64,000 bases of DNA. It comes from 2-02-FULL-48-14 sp964356195 (GTDB lineage: Bacteria > Patescibacteriota > Gracilibacteria > UBA1369 > 2-02-FULL-48-14). The translations under genes were made by a program, and so were the position numbers. This document shows positions 51,602-58,683 of the stretch, in pieces. Numbering within the stretch: the stretch's first letter is position 1; every line of letters begins with the position of its first letter. Under the pieces are notes generated by a model. The model made no database searches. It was not told the origin of the DNA and was given only the letters and a program-made list of their open reading frames with translations. The stretch lies in NCBI GenBank assembly GCA_964356195.1, contig CAYHGP010000004.1, positions 16,316 through 80,315 on the forward strand. The letters are read 5' to 3'.

Positions 51602-51678
51602 TGGTGGAGCTGACGGGATTCGAACCCGCAGCCTTCCAGATGACAACCGGTTGCTCTAGCCAATTGAGCTACAGCCCC
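51602..51678 (-). tRNA. tRNA with anticodon GTC (Asp)
   Basis: 77 bases with encoded CCA. Acceptor GGGGCTG/CAGCTCC, D arm GCTC...GAGC, T arm GCGGG-TTCGAAT-CCCGT. Anticodon arm ACCGG-TTGTCAT-CTGGA reads GTC, Asp, but contains an A-A mismatch and a G-T pair. Base 73 is A, whereas bacterial tRNA-Asp normally has G73. It is followed by GCCAGGCATTTTT, an element shared with the tRNA at 58592. Confidence 0.8.
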
Positions 51679-51723
51679 CAGTAGAATCATCGGGACTCCA
51701 AGAAGCTCGCCGTCTGTGACAGA

Positions 51724-52095
51724 TTAAAAATGTGTTGTCACTGCTCCGACAACAGCTCCTCTGAAGTTATACACGATGTAAGCGAGCGGATAGGAGTAAT
51801 TGATCAAGACCATGGCGATCATAAAACCTATGAGGAACTTGAGGTAGCCAAGATTTTGCTTCTTACGTAGGTGTTGCACTAAAAATACGACTTGAGCCAT
51901 AAGAAAAATCCCCACCATTATGACATTTGTGAAATTCCGCGAGAGCGTCCAAATGCTTTTGAGATCGGTTGAGTTTAAATTATATTGAGGACCGTAATAA
52001 GACATTAGAATTCCTGACACAATGCCTAGAACAAAAGTCGGGGCCAGGCTCAGTAAAATGAATTTCTTACTAAAATATTGTTTGAGTTTTTCCAT
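51724..52095 (-). CDS. Three-helix membrane protein of unknown function
   Basis: 123 residues with hydrophobic helices near 13-33, 52-72 and 83-104 and a short polar C-terminus. No family recognised. It follows the PEP carboxylase gene by 16 bases and may be its operon tail. The stop region contains TGTTGTC...GACAACA, also seen at 58759. Confidence 0.5.
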   Translation of the reverse strand: MEKLKQYFSKKFILLSLAPTFVLGIVSGILMSYYGPQYNLNSTDLKSIWTLSRNFTNVIMVGIFLMAQVVFLVQHLRKKQNLGYLKFLIGFMIAMVLINYSYPLAYIVYNFRGAVVGAVTTHF

Positions 52096-52111
52096 ATAGG
52101 GTTGGTGAGGA

Positions 52112-53458
52112 TCAACCTAAACTCTTTCGCATTCGTGCCGCTTCTACCAGGTCTTCTGCGAAATCGAGGCCGAGCTTCTTTTTGAGGAGGATGCTCGATG
52201 TGAGGTTGCGGTGAAGAAGGTGACTATCTTTTTGGGGACCGAGTTCGATGCCTAAAATTTCCTGAGTGAGATGGACGTCTTCCAAAATTTCTTTGGCCCA
52301 GGTTTCCGTAGAAGCAAATTTTTCCAGGTTTTCCATGTTGAGAAATTTTCCCGCGTGCTTGAGTTCCGAGCGCATCGTGAAAAAATGTTTTTCAAGAAGT
52401 TCGAGAAGGCCGAGCTCTTTAGCTTTTTTAAGTCCTCGTCCGGTTCCAATAAACTCCGGCGGAATTCCCAAGGTGTAACAAGCCCCTGTAAAACTAATGG
52501 CACGCGGAAGTTTCACGCTTCCCACTCCCCTGTTATAACCAAAAAGTCCGATATGTTGCACGCGCTCGCGTCGGCTGGGAATGTGCGCGGCCATCTCGTT
52601 GATGTGCGGAGCAAAGGCTTCCAAAGTGGGCTGGTAGTATGCTTTAAAAATATCGACCAATTGAAGGAGTTTTTGGAATTCATCATCGGCGTAGCGTACC
52701 GGTTCCACGTGTTCCAGGCCATCCTTAATGAATTGCAGCGCCTTCTTCACATCTTCAATTGGGTAGTCATAACGGAAAGCGGATTGGATGGTGACCGTGC
52801 GGGTGCCTTGGTACTGNNNNNNNNNNNNNNNNNNNNNNNNNNNNNNNNNNNNNNNNNNNNNNNNNNNNNNNNNNNNNNNNNNNNNNNNNNNNNNNNNNNN
52901 NNNNNNNNNNNNNNNNTCCACACTTTCGAAGAGCGGAATCATGTGGATGTAGCCTTCTCCGAATTCATTGTCGGCAAAAATGCTTTGGTGAAGTTGGGCT
53001 GTTTTTTGAAAGGTTTTTTGAATGTGAATAAGCTGCTCGGCGCTTTTGGTCATCGGCAAAATAAGCTCGAAAACCGGCGGTGCAACAAGGTCGTGAGACT
53101 TCATAAATTCTCCGGCGGAAAGCACGCTCATGTAGGCGCGGGCGAGCTTGAAGGTTTTTTCTTCCCAAATATTTGGGATGCGCATGGTGATAAATCGATC
53201 CCGTCCAATCTGTTCTTTGTTAAAAGCTTCGTAAAAATTCGAGAGCAAGCGCTCGAGCATTCCTTCATCGGCGAACTTCCCTTCCCAGTCCCACATATAC
53301 TCATCACAGCCAAGCGTGAAAAAACTCTGATAAATTTCCTCCACTTCCCCGTTGGTGCTAATGAAAGGCTTGTCCGACCAAAAGGGTGTGCAGGCATTAT
53401 CCGGATGCTGCGTGGCCATGAGCTTGGGAATGCTGCGCTCGATGTGAGGATTGAACAT
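52112..53458 (-). CDS. ppcA: Archaeal-type phosphoenolpyruvate carboxylase (interrupted by gap)
   Basis: Adds bicarbonate to PEP to give oxaloacetate. It is the short archaeal (PpcA) type, not the ~900-residue bacterial form: SIPKLMATQHPDNA at the N-terminus, DEYMWDWEGKF, FITMRIPNIWEEKTFKLARA and, after the gap, GTRTVTIQSAFRYDYP and RAISFTGACYTLGIPPEF. 448 codons including N; the family is ~490, so the gap is longer than it looks. It follows dcd by 9 bases in the purine operon and supplies oxaloacetate, hence aspartate, for purine and pyrimidine synthesis (inference). Confidence 0.93.
   Translation of the reverse strand: MFNPHIERSIPKLMATQHPDNACTPFWSDKPFISTNGEVEEIYQSFFTLGCDEYMWDWEGKFADEGMLERLLSNFYEAFNKEQIGRDRFITMRIPNIWEEKTFKLARAYMSVLSAGEFMKSHDLVAPPVFELILPMTKSAEQLIHIQKTFQKTAQLHQSIFADNEFGEGYIHMIPLFESVXXXXXXXXXXXXXXXXXXXXXXXXXXXXXXXXXXQYQGTRTVTIQSAFRYDYPIEDVKKALQFIKDGLEHVEPVRYADDEFQKLLQLVDIFKAYYQPTLEAFAPHINEMAAHIPSRRERVQHIGLFGYNRGVGSVKLPRAISFTGACYTLGIPPEFIGTGRGLKKAKELGLLELLEKHFFTMRSELKHAGKFLNMENLEKFASTETWAKEILEDVHLTQEILGIELGPQKDSHLLHRNLTSSILLKKKLGLDFAEDLVEAARMRKSLG
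52817..52916. other. Assembly gap (100 N) inside the PEP carboxylase gene
   Basis: Exactly 100 N with the same reading frame on each side. Confidence 0.95.
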
Positions 53459-53467
53459 GGCGATAGA

Positions 53468-54079
53468 TTATAGTTTCACCGGCGCTTTAATCAGCTTATC
53501 GAACTCCGGATCAATAGTGAGGCGGCTTTCTTCCGGTAGAGTTTGACCTTGGTATTTAGAGGAGGCTTTTTTGTTGTAAGGCACTTCGGCTGGGCTGCTC
53601 ATTTCCTCAAAAGCAAGTTGGCAAACCCGCATTCCGGGGTAAAGTGCCACGGGCATACGGTTGATGTTGGTGATTTCGAGCGTGACGGTGCCTTCGAATC
53701 CGGCGTCAATAAAACCGGCAGTGGAATGAATGATGATTCCGAGGCGACCTATGGAGCTGCGGCCTTCCACACGGGCAACAATGTCGTCCCCGAGTTTAAC
53801 GGATTCCAAAGTCACACCGAGTACAAAATCTCCGGGGTGAACAATAAAAGGCTCCTCCGGGTTCGTGATTTCCACTAATTTTGTGAGACCGGCGAAACTG
53901 TCCATTTTTAGAGGATCGAGTACGGGGAATTTACTGTGTTCGTAAACCTTGAACCACTTTCCCAAGCGAAGATCCATGCTGGATGCGTGGATGTTTTTCT
54001 CATGATCGTTTTCAGGCGAAGTCACGGCGATGCGTCCTTCTTTAATAGCTTTCTTGATGTCGCGGTCGGAGAGAATCAT
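53468..54079 (-). CDS. dcd: dCTP deaminase
   Basis: 203 residues. MILSDRDIKKAIKEGRI start, SSMDLRLG, VARVEGRSSIGRLGI with the catalytic Glu region, and STAGFIDAGFEGTVTLEI of the dUTPase-like fold. Produces dUTP (or dUMP in bifunctional forms) for thymidylate. Sits between purB and the PEP carboxylase gene on one strand. Confidence 0.95.
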   Translation of the reverse strand: MILSDRDIKKAIKEGRIAVTSPENDHEKNIHASSMDLRLGKWFKVYEHSKFPVLDPLKMDSFAGLTKLVEITNPEEPFIVHPGDFVLGVTLESVKLGDDIVARVEGRSSIGRLGIIIHSTAGFIDAGFEGTVTLEITNINRMPVALYPGMRVCQLAFEEMSSPAEVPYNKKASSKYQGQTLPEESRLTIDPEFDKLIKAPVKL

Positions 54080-54097
54080 TACGCGGAGCGTGAAATA

Positions 54098-55438
54098 TTA
54101 AAGGCTGGATGCGAGGCCAATGTACCCTTCGGGCGTGAGCTTGAGCAAGCGGTTTTTTGCCTCTTCAGGGATGTCGAGGCCGTTCACGAACTCGGCGATT
54201 TTTTCTTGATTCACTTCTTCGCCGCGCGTGAGTTCCTTGAGTTGCTCGTAAGCGTTTTGGATGCCGTAACGGCGCATCATCATTTGGATGGGTTCCGCGA
54301 GGAGCGCCCAACTGTTTGCGAGGTCGGCGCGGAGTTTTTCTTCGTTTACTTCGAGTTTGCTCATTCCTTTTTGCAGACTTTTGTACGCGAGCAGCGAGTA
54401 GCCGAGCGCGGTGCCAATATTGCGGAGCACGGTGCTGTCGGTAAGGTCGCGTTGCATTCGAGACACGGGAAGTTTTTCGCTGAAGTGAGTGAGCAGAGCG
54501 TTGGCGAGGCCGAGGTTTCCTTCGGCGTTTTCAAAATCGATTGGGTTCACTTTGTGAGGCATGGTGGAAGATCCCACTTCTCCTTTCACGATTTTTTGAG
54601 TGAAGTAGCCCATAGAAATGTAAGACCAGCAGTCGCGACTGAAATCCATGAGGATAATGTTGATGCGGCGAAGGTTGTCGAAAATTTCCGCCATGTAATC
54701 GTGCGGTTCAATTTGGGTGGTGTAGCGTTGCCATTGGAGCTCGAGACTTTCCACGAATTGACGGGAAGCGGCGGGCCAATCCACGTCGGGGTAAGCGGCG
54801 ATGTGCGCGTTGAAATTACCGGTGGCGCCGTTCATTTTTCCGAGGTATTCGGCTTTCTTGAGTTGTTCAAACTGGCGGAACAAACGAGCACCGACATTCT
54901 TCAATTCCTTGCCTACAGTTGTGGGCGTGGCCGGCTGGCCGTGGGTGTGCGCAAGCATCGGGATTTTGCGATATTTTTCCGCGAGTTCCTTGAGGTCATC
55001 GAGGAGTTTTTCCAGGTTTGGAGTCAAAATAGTCACCACTCCCCCTTTTAGCATTTGGGCGTAAGCGAGGTTGTTGATGTCTTCGGAAGTGCATCCGAAA
55101 TGAACGAAAGAAATGAGGTCGCCGCGCTTTAAAACTTCGAGGGCTTTTTGTAGAAAATATTCCACGGCTTTTACGTCATGGTTTGTGGTTTTTTCAATGG
55201 CTTTTACTTCGTCGGCGAAGGCGTCTTGAAAGTCGATGTAGAGTTTTCGTAGGGCCGCCACTTCTTTTTCTTGCAGACGTTCGGTGCCTTTAAGTTTGAG
55301 TGTGTTTGCGAGGTAAATGAGCCACTCCACTTCCACGGCGATGCGGGTGCGAATGAGAGCGGATTCAGAAAAGAAGCGGGCAAGCTCGCCTACTTTTTCA
55401 ACGTAACGGCCGTCGAGTGGGGAAAGGGCTTTATTCAT
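54098..55438 (-). CDS. purB: Adenylosuccinate lyase
   Basis: 446 residues. Signature SSTMPHKVNPIDFENAEGN, with the mobile catalytic loop, near residue 280; SFVHFGCTSEDINN near 110 holds the catalytic His-type region. Acts twice in purine synthesis (SAICAR and adenylosuccinate cleavage). The start abuts the purE stop without spacing. Confidence 0.96.
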   Translation of the reverse strand: MNKALSPLDGRYVEKVGELARFFSESALIRTRIAVEVEWLIYLANTLKLKGTERLQEKEVAALRKLYIDFQDAFADEVKAIEKTTNHDVKAVEYFLQKALEVLKRGDLISFVHFGCTSEDINNLAYAQMLKGGVVTILTPNLEKLLDDLKELAEKYRKIPMLAHTHGQPATPTTVGKELKNVGARLFRQFEQLKKAEYLGKMNGATGNFNAHIAAYPDVDWPAASRQFVESLELQWQRYTTQIEPHDYMAEIFDNLRRINIILMDFSRDCWSYISMGYFTQKIVKGEVGSSTMPHKVNPIDFENAEGNLGLANALLTHFSEKLPVSRMQRDLTDSTVLRNIGTALGYSLLAYKSLQKGMSKLEVNEEKLRADLANSWALLAEPIQMMMRRYGIQNAYEQLKELTRGEEVNQEKIAEFVNGLDIPEEAKNRLLKLTPEGYIGLASSL

Positions 55439-55912
55439 TTATTCGAATTTTATGGGTTTGGTATCAAATAAATTTTGCACCACTTTGATGTGGTTTTTCA
55501 CTTTTTTGGCGAGGTCTTTGTCGGTGAGTGCCAAAATTCTTACCACGGCCTGAGCCGCGTTTTTGGGATCCACCACGGTGATGGCCGGTGTTTCGCTTGG
55601 CATTTGGAGAGTGGAATGGATGTTGGCGAGGTAGTCCGCGTAATCTTTAAAGGGAGGACACGCGATGACCGGAAAGTGTGAGTTGGCGGAAACCAGACCG
55701 CTGAGGGCGTTGGAGCGACCGGCAATGGTCACAAAAACCACGGATTCTTTTTTTTCGTTGAATTTTTGGATGAGCTCGAGGGTTTTTTCGGGAACTTTGT
55801 GCGCGGAGGACACGTAAATTTCGCATTTCACGCCGTAGTCTTCCAGAACTTTTGCAATGAGCTTCGCATGGTCGAGATCCGCTTTGGAACCGAGAATAAA
55901 AGGGACAATCAT
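55439..55912 (-). CDS. purE: N5-CAIR mutase PurE
   Basis: 157 residues. FILGSKADLDHAK, SSAHKVPEKTLE, FVTIAGRSNALSGLVSAN and PPFKDYADY form the active site of the class I mutase; GSKAD replaces the more usual GSxSD. Class II (animal-like AIR carboxylase) also has such a variant, so exact class is uncertain. Overlaps purC by 4 bases. Confidence 0.92.
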   Translation of the reverse strand: MIVPFILGSKADLDHAKLIAKVLEDYGVKCEIYVSSAHKVPEKTLELIQKFNEKKESVVFVTIAGRSNALSGLVSANSHFPVIACPPFKDYADYLANIHSTLQMPSETPAITVVDPKNAAQAVVRILALTDKDLAKKVKNHIKVVQNLFDTKPIKFE

Positions 55913-56889
55913 ACGGCTGAGGTTATAAAAAAGGGTTTAAGATTTTCTTCAATGCGTGACAGTACATCTCCCGGCGCGGCTTTGAATTCCAAGCCGGTGA
56001 TCATTTCGTAAGCTTGAATATACTTTTCGGCGGTTTCACAAATCACGTCCTGAGGAATTTCCGGAATCTCCCCTTCCCCGGTGTAGCCTTTGTTAGCGAG
56101 CCAGAGTCGCAAAAATTCTTTATTGATGTTTTCGGGTTCCTGTCCAGCGGCCAAACGTTCTTCGTAAGTCCCGGCAATCCAGAAACGAGACGAGTCGGGC
56201 GTGTGGATTTCATCAATCACCACTATTTCTCCTTCCGGCGTGAAACCAAATTCGTACTTGGTGTCCACCAGAATCACTCCTTGGCGGGCGGCCACTTCCA
56301 CGCCACGGGCGTAGAGCATCAGGGCGTAGTTGGAAAGTTTCTCCCATTGCTCGGCGGTGAGCAGACCTTGTTCGAGAATTTGTGTAGGAGTGAGGTTGGC
56401 ATCGTGATCTCCGTGTGCCGCTTTGCTGGTGGGCGTAATAATCGGCATCGGGAGTCGTTGATTCTTCTTGAGACCTTCGGGCAAAACGTTGCCTCCAATA
56501 TTGCGTCCGCCATTCGCGTAAACCGTCCACGCGGAAGTGCTGGTGGAACCGGTGATGTAGCCACGCACAATCATTTCCACCATGATGGGCTTGCACTCCT
56601 TCCCCACAATCACTTGAGGGTCGGGGTACGACTCGATGTAGTTCGGGCAAATATCCTTAGTATTTTCAAACCAAAATTGCGTCAGTGCGTTGAGAACCTG
56701 GCCTTTGAACGGAATAAGCGCAATGACTCGGTCGAAGGCCGAAAGCCGATCCGACGTGATGAGGATACGTCTAGCGCCCTGAGTATAATTATCTCGCACC
56801 TTGCCTTCATAATAGCTTCCAAGGTTCGTAAAATTGGTGCCTTTCAAAACATGAGGGATTTGAGAGGCAATGACGTCGCGTGGGATCAT
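55909..56889 (-). CDS. purC: SAICAR synthetase PurC
   Basis: 326 residues, the longer form found also in yeast. YEGKVRDNY, SDRLSAFDRV, RGYITGSTSTSAW and VLVDTKYEFGF are diagnostic (ATP-grasp-like fold). Joins aspartate to CAIR. First gene of the run purC-purE-purB-dcd-PEP carboxylase, with its own promoter. Confidence 0.95.
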   Translation of the reverse strand: MIPRDVIASQIPHVLKGTNFTNLGSYYEGKVRDNYTQGARRILITSDRLSAFDRVIALIPFKGQVLNALTQFWFENTKDICPNYIESYPDPQVIVGKECKPIMVEMIVRGYITGSTSTSAWTVYANGGRNIGGNVLPEGLKKNQRLPMPIITPTSKAAHGDHDANLTPTQILEQGLLTAEQWEKLSNYALMLYARGVEVAARQGVILVDTKYEFGFTPEGEIVVIDEIHTPDSSRFWIAGTYEERLAAGQEPENINKEFLRLWLANKGYTGEGEIPEIPQDVICETAEKYIQAYEMITGLEFKAAPGDVLSRIEENLKPFFITSAV

Positions 56890-56915
56890 TTCCGAGGATG
56901 GGTTAAGGTAGTACT

Positions 56916-56944
56916 ATTCTAGGGAAGGATGGGGTATGGAGCAA
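56916..56944 (-). promoter_or_regulatory. Promoter of the pur operon
   Basis: On the minus strand TTGCTC and TAGAAT with 17 bases between. Start predicted near 56909, ~20 bases before the purC ATG. No purine riboswitch in this short leader. Confidence 0.55.
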
Positions 56945-56953
56945 GTTGAGTTA

Positions 56954-57095
56954 TTTCGTAGACAAGACGCAGCTGGTTATTCTCCTGATCACTGAGACGC
57001 CGTGGGTCGGTGCGTTAGGAAGGGCTGACTACCTTATGCATCTGGTGTAAGCCTGGGCGACTTAACGGATAACCGACTGCGCCTTGCCTGCGAAA
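56954..57095 (-). ncRNA. Candidate structured RNA (long imperfect helix)
   Basis: Segments 56954-56982 and 57067-57095 are complementary over nearly 30 positions: a 19-bp outer helix (2 G-U pairs and 1 mismatch if transcribed from the minus strand) and an inner ~9-bp helix, enclosing ~85 bases with further short hairpins such as GGCT...AGCC. It lies upstream of the purC promoter, so it is not part of the purC leader. The shape (paired ends, long interrupted rod) is like 6S RNA, but no 6S-specific sequence could be confirmed; strand is chosen on G-U pairing only. Confidence 0.45.
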
Positions 57096-57104
57096 ACATT
57101 CCCC

Positions 57105-57911
57105 TCATGATTGATCGCTCACTTCTTTTTGAGCTTCCTTTTTTTGAGCTTCCTTCGTAGCCTCTTCCATAGCCTCTTCCAAAGACTTAAGGGCGGATTG
57201 ATATTTCTCAGTAGTTTGAAGATGGAATGCAATATTCATCGGATAAGAGATAGCGGCTCCACTTGGCAATACGATCGAGAATACCTCTTCTCTGAGACCT
57301 AAGATCTTAGCTGTTTTCGGTTTTTCATCTAGCCTTTCTTGATGATTATCGTTCTCTAGACTGCTCAAAGGTTCGCGTGTGCCACTATCGATTTCTCCTT
57401 TACCCTGGAACACGCCGTTCTTACAGAGTCCGGCGAACTCGACAGAGTCTTTGAAAATTTCAACCACACGGTCTGAGACCTTACTACTGATCCCGTGTTG
57501 CCTCACTAATACGCTATTGAGTGTTGGGGGTACCGCCCTACCGGCATATTCGGAAATCAAAGCGTCAAAAAGCTTAGGATTTTTTACTGCCTCTACGATC
57601 GCTTCTTTCCTCTCCTCTTCTGTTACAAAATGCAAGATCCGCTCTGCAAGCTGAGAATTTTTGTAGGAACTCCCCGTCCTCTCTATTAATCCAAAGTGCA
57701 CTAGAGCCGCAATCTTCGGAGCGGATGTACCTGTAACTTTTTCATAGCCAAGAGCTTTCGCCGCAGATTCTCGATCGAATTGAGATTTAGGATAGGTTTC
57801 TACTACCTTCTTGCTCAACTCTATAGCTTCGGGAAGAGACACTGAAGGGTATGCGGCACTTCTGTCTCGTGGAGCTTTGGCGCTTGCGGTTTCATTCATA
57901 CTGTTTTCCAT
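57105..57911 (-). CDS. Winged-helix-like protein of unknown function
   Basis: 268 residues. Residues ~25-100 look like a helix-turn-helix/winged-helix unit (SLPEAIELSKKVVETYPKSQF ... TSAPKIAALVHFGLIERTG, quoted in parts), the rest is helical, and the C-terminus is a charged coiled coil (EEAMEEATKEAQKKEAQKE). It resembles DUF5343-like predicted regulators. It has a good promoter with tandem 10-bp repeats upstream, so autoregulation is possible. An ATG at 57899 is an alternative start. Confidence 0.6.
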   Translation of the reverse strand: MENSMNETASAKAPRDRSAAYPSVSLPEAIELSKKVVETYPKSQFDRESAAKALGYEKVTGTSAPKIAALVHFGLIERTGSSYKNSQLAERILHFVTEEERKEAIVEAVKNPKLFDALISEYAGRAVPPTLNSVLVRQHGISSKVSDRVVEIFKDSVEFAGLCKNGVFQGKGEIDSGTREPLSSLENDNHQERLDEKPKTAKILGLREEVFSIVLPSGAAISYPMNIAFHLQTTEKYQSALKSLEEAMEEATKEAQKKEAQKEVSDQS

Positions 57912-57937
57912 AAATTTTTGGATAAAGATCTGCCTCT

Positions 57938-57965
57938 ATCTTAGCACTGTACCTGCTTAGGTCAA
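57938..57965 (-). promoter_or_regulatory. Promoter of the winged-helix-like gene
   Basis: On the minus strand TTGACC and TAAGAT with 16 bases between. Start expected near 57931, 20 bases before the ATG. Confidence 0.65.
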
Positions 57966-58009
57966 TAGAATTCTGTTTTATGCCTTTTTACTCTGTATTT
58001 TTTCACAGC

Positions 58010-58049
58010 ATTCAACAGTATTCAACTTTATTCAACAGTATTCACACTC
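58010..58049. repeat. Four tandem 10-bp repeats (iteron-like)
   Basis: ATTCAACAGT, ATTCAACTTT, ATTCAACAGT and ATTCACACTC follow each other in exact 10-base phase, one helical turn. They overlap the mpg stop codon and lie ~45 bases upstream of the winged-helix gene's -35. Likely cooperative protein-binding sites. Confidence 0.6.
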
Positions 58050-58457
58050 TTTTCCTTCCGCTATAAACCTCCACTTCTTCTTAACCCACTTGCCGGCGTA
58101 GTCCACTCCAATCCGTGTGGTGAATTTGATCTTCCCTACTGCTTCGTCTCTATCTTCAAACCAGAGTCCACTCGCCGGAGCGGGACCGGTGACGATATTG
58201 AGCATCCAGTGGAGGCCGTAGCATAAGTAGATGTAGAAGTGGCCGCTTTCGCCGAACATGACTTCGGTGCGAGGGGTGCGGCCTTTGGAGGTGTGGGAGG
58301 CTTTGTCGTCGGGGCCGTCGTAGGCTTCCACTTCGGTGATGCGGAGGGCTCGGGTGGTGCCGTCCGGGAAACGGCGCACGAGGGTTTTACCGAGGAGGTC
58401 ACGGGCGACTTCCAGGGTGGGGCGGTCGAAGAAAGAAGGTGGGAGGACGGGGTGCAT
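58032..58457 (-). CDS. mpg: 3-methyladenine DNA glycosylase (Mpg/AAG), internally shortened
   Basis: 141 residues against ~190-200 in the family. FFDRPTLEVARDLLGKTLV, the catalytic Glu in EVEAYDGPDDKASH, RTEVMFGESGHFYIYLCYGLHWMLNIVTGP (in parts) and the C-terminal TTRIGVDYAGKW are clear. About 50-55 residues are missing between VTGPAPAS and GLWFED: the VLIRA-EP and GPGKL-type segments of relatives. The frame is open throughout, so it is an in-frame deletion, giving either a minimal enzyme or a decaying gene. Confidence 0.85.
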   Translation of the reverse strand: MHPVLPPSFFDRPTLEVARDLLGKTLVRRFPDGTTRALRITEVEAYDGPDDKASHTSKGRTPRTEVMFGESGHFYIYLCYGLHWMLNIVTGPAPASGLWFEDRDEAVGKIKFTTRIGVDYAGKWVKKKWRFIAEGKECEYC

Positions 58458-58459
58458 AC

Positions 58460-58488
58460 TTGCATTTTAGCATGGGGGCTGGTATGAT
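58460..58488 (+). promoter_or_regulatory. Promoter of small RNA B
   Basis: TTGCAT, 17 bases, TATGAT with TGG before the -10. Begins 3 bases from the divergent mpg start codon. Confidence 0.7.
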
Positions 58489-58494
58489 GTGGGC

Positions 58495-58572
58495 GAGTCG
58501 AGCGCTGTACTAACCTACAGATCTCTCGGATGACGCAGAAGGCTCCTCCCTTGGGAAGGAGTTTTTTGTTTT
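58495..58572 (+). ncRNA. Small RNA B, facing the tRNA-like gene at 58592
   Basis: About 78 bases. Order: GAGTCGAGCGCT, hairpin CTGTA-CTAACC-TACAG, ATCTCTCGGATGACG, then terminator CTCCT...AGGAG with TTTTTT. CGGATGACG is perfectly complementary (9 bases) to CGTCATCCG in the anticodon region of the facing tRNA-like gene, and GAGCGCT to AGCGCTC in its 5' strand. Same architecture as small RNA A with its own matching sequence. Confidence 0.6.
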
Positions 58573-58591
58573 CGCTAAAAATGCCTGGCGA

Positions 58592-58669
58592 TGGTGGAGT
58601 TGACGGGACTCGAACCCGCATCTCTGCGGATGACGAGCCGAGCGCTTTAGCCAATTAAGCTACAACCCC
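58592..58669 (-). tRNA. tRNA-like gene with irregular anticodon arm
   Basis: 78 bases with encoded CCA. Acceptor GGGGTTG/CAACTCC, D arm GCTT...AAGC and T arm GCGGG-TTCGAGT-CCCGT are good. The anticodon arm pairs only over CGG/CCG and its loop has eight bases (CTCGTCAT), so no canonical anticodon can be read; a GTC-derived copy is likely. An 8-bp inverted repeat (TGCCTGGC 58582-58589, GCCAGGCA 58676-58683) encloses the whole gene. Confidence 0.6.
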
Positions 58670-58683
58670 TCACAGGCCAGGCA

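Noticed and set aside
51409..51690. 93-codon frame across the tRNA at 51602
   Set aside because: Translation of a tRNA gene and small RNA; the RNA features explain the conservation.
52271..53473. 400-codon open frame antisense to the PEP carboxylase gene
   Set aside because: Shadow frame across a conserved enzyme and the 100-N gap.
53936..55051. 371-codon open frame antisense to purB and dcd
   Set aside because: Conserved genes on the other strand account for the region; codon content is a shadow.
56954..57095. ZTP riboswitch or SRP RNA
   Set aside because: GCCTGGGCGA on the plus strand recalls the ZTP 3' block, but the upstream block is missing and no plus-strand purine gene follows; the SRP GGAAG/AGCAGCC apical motif is absent.
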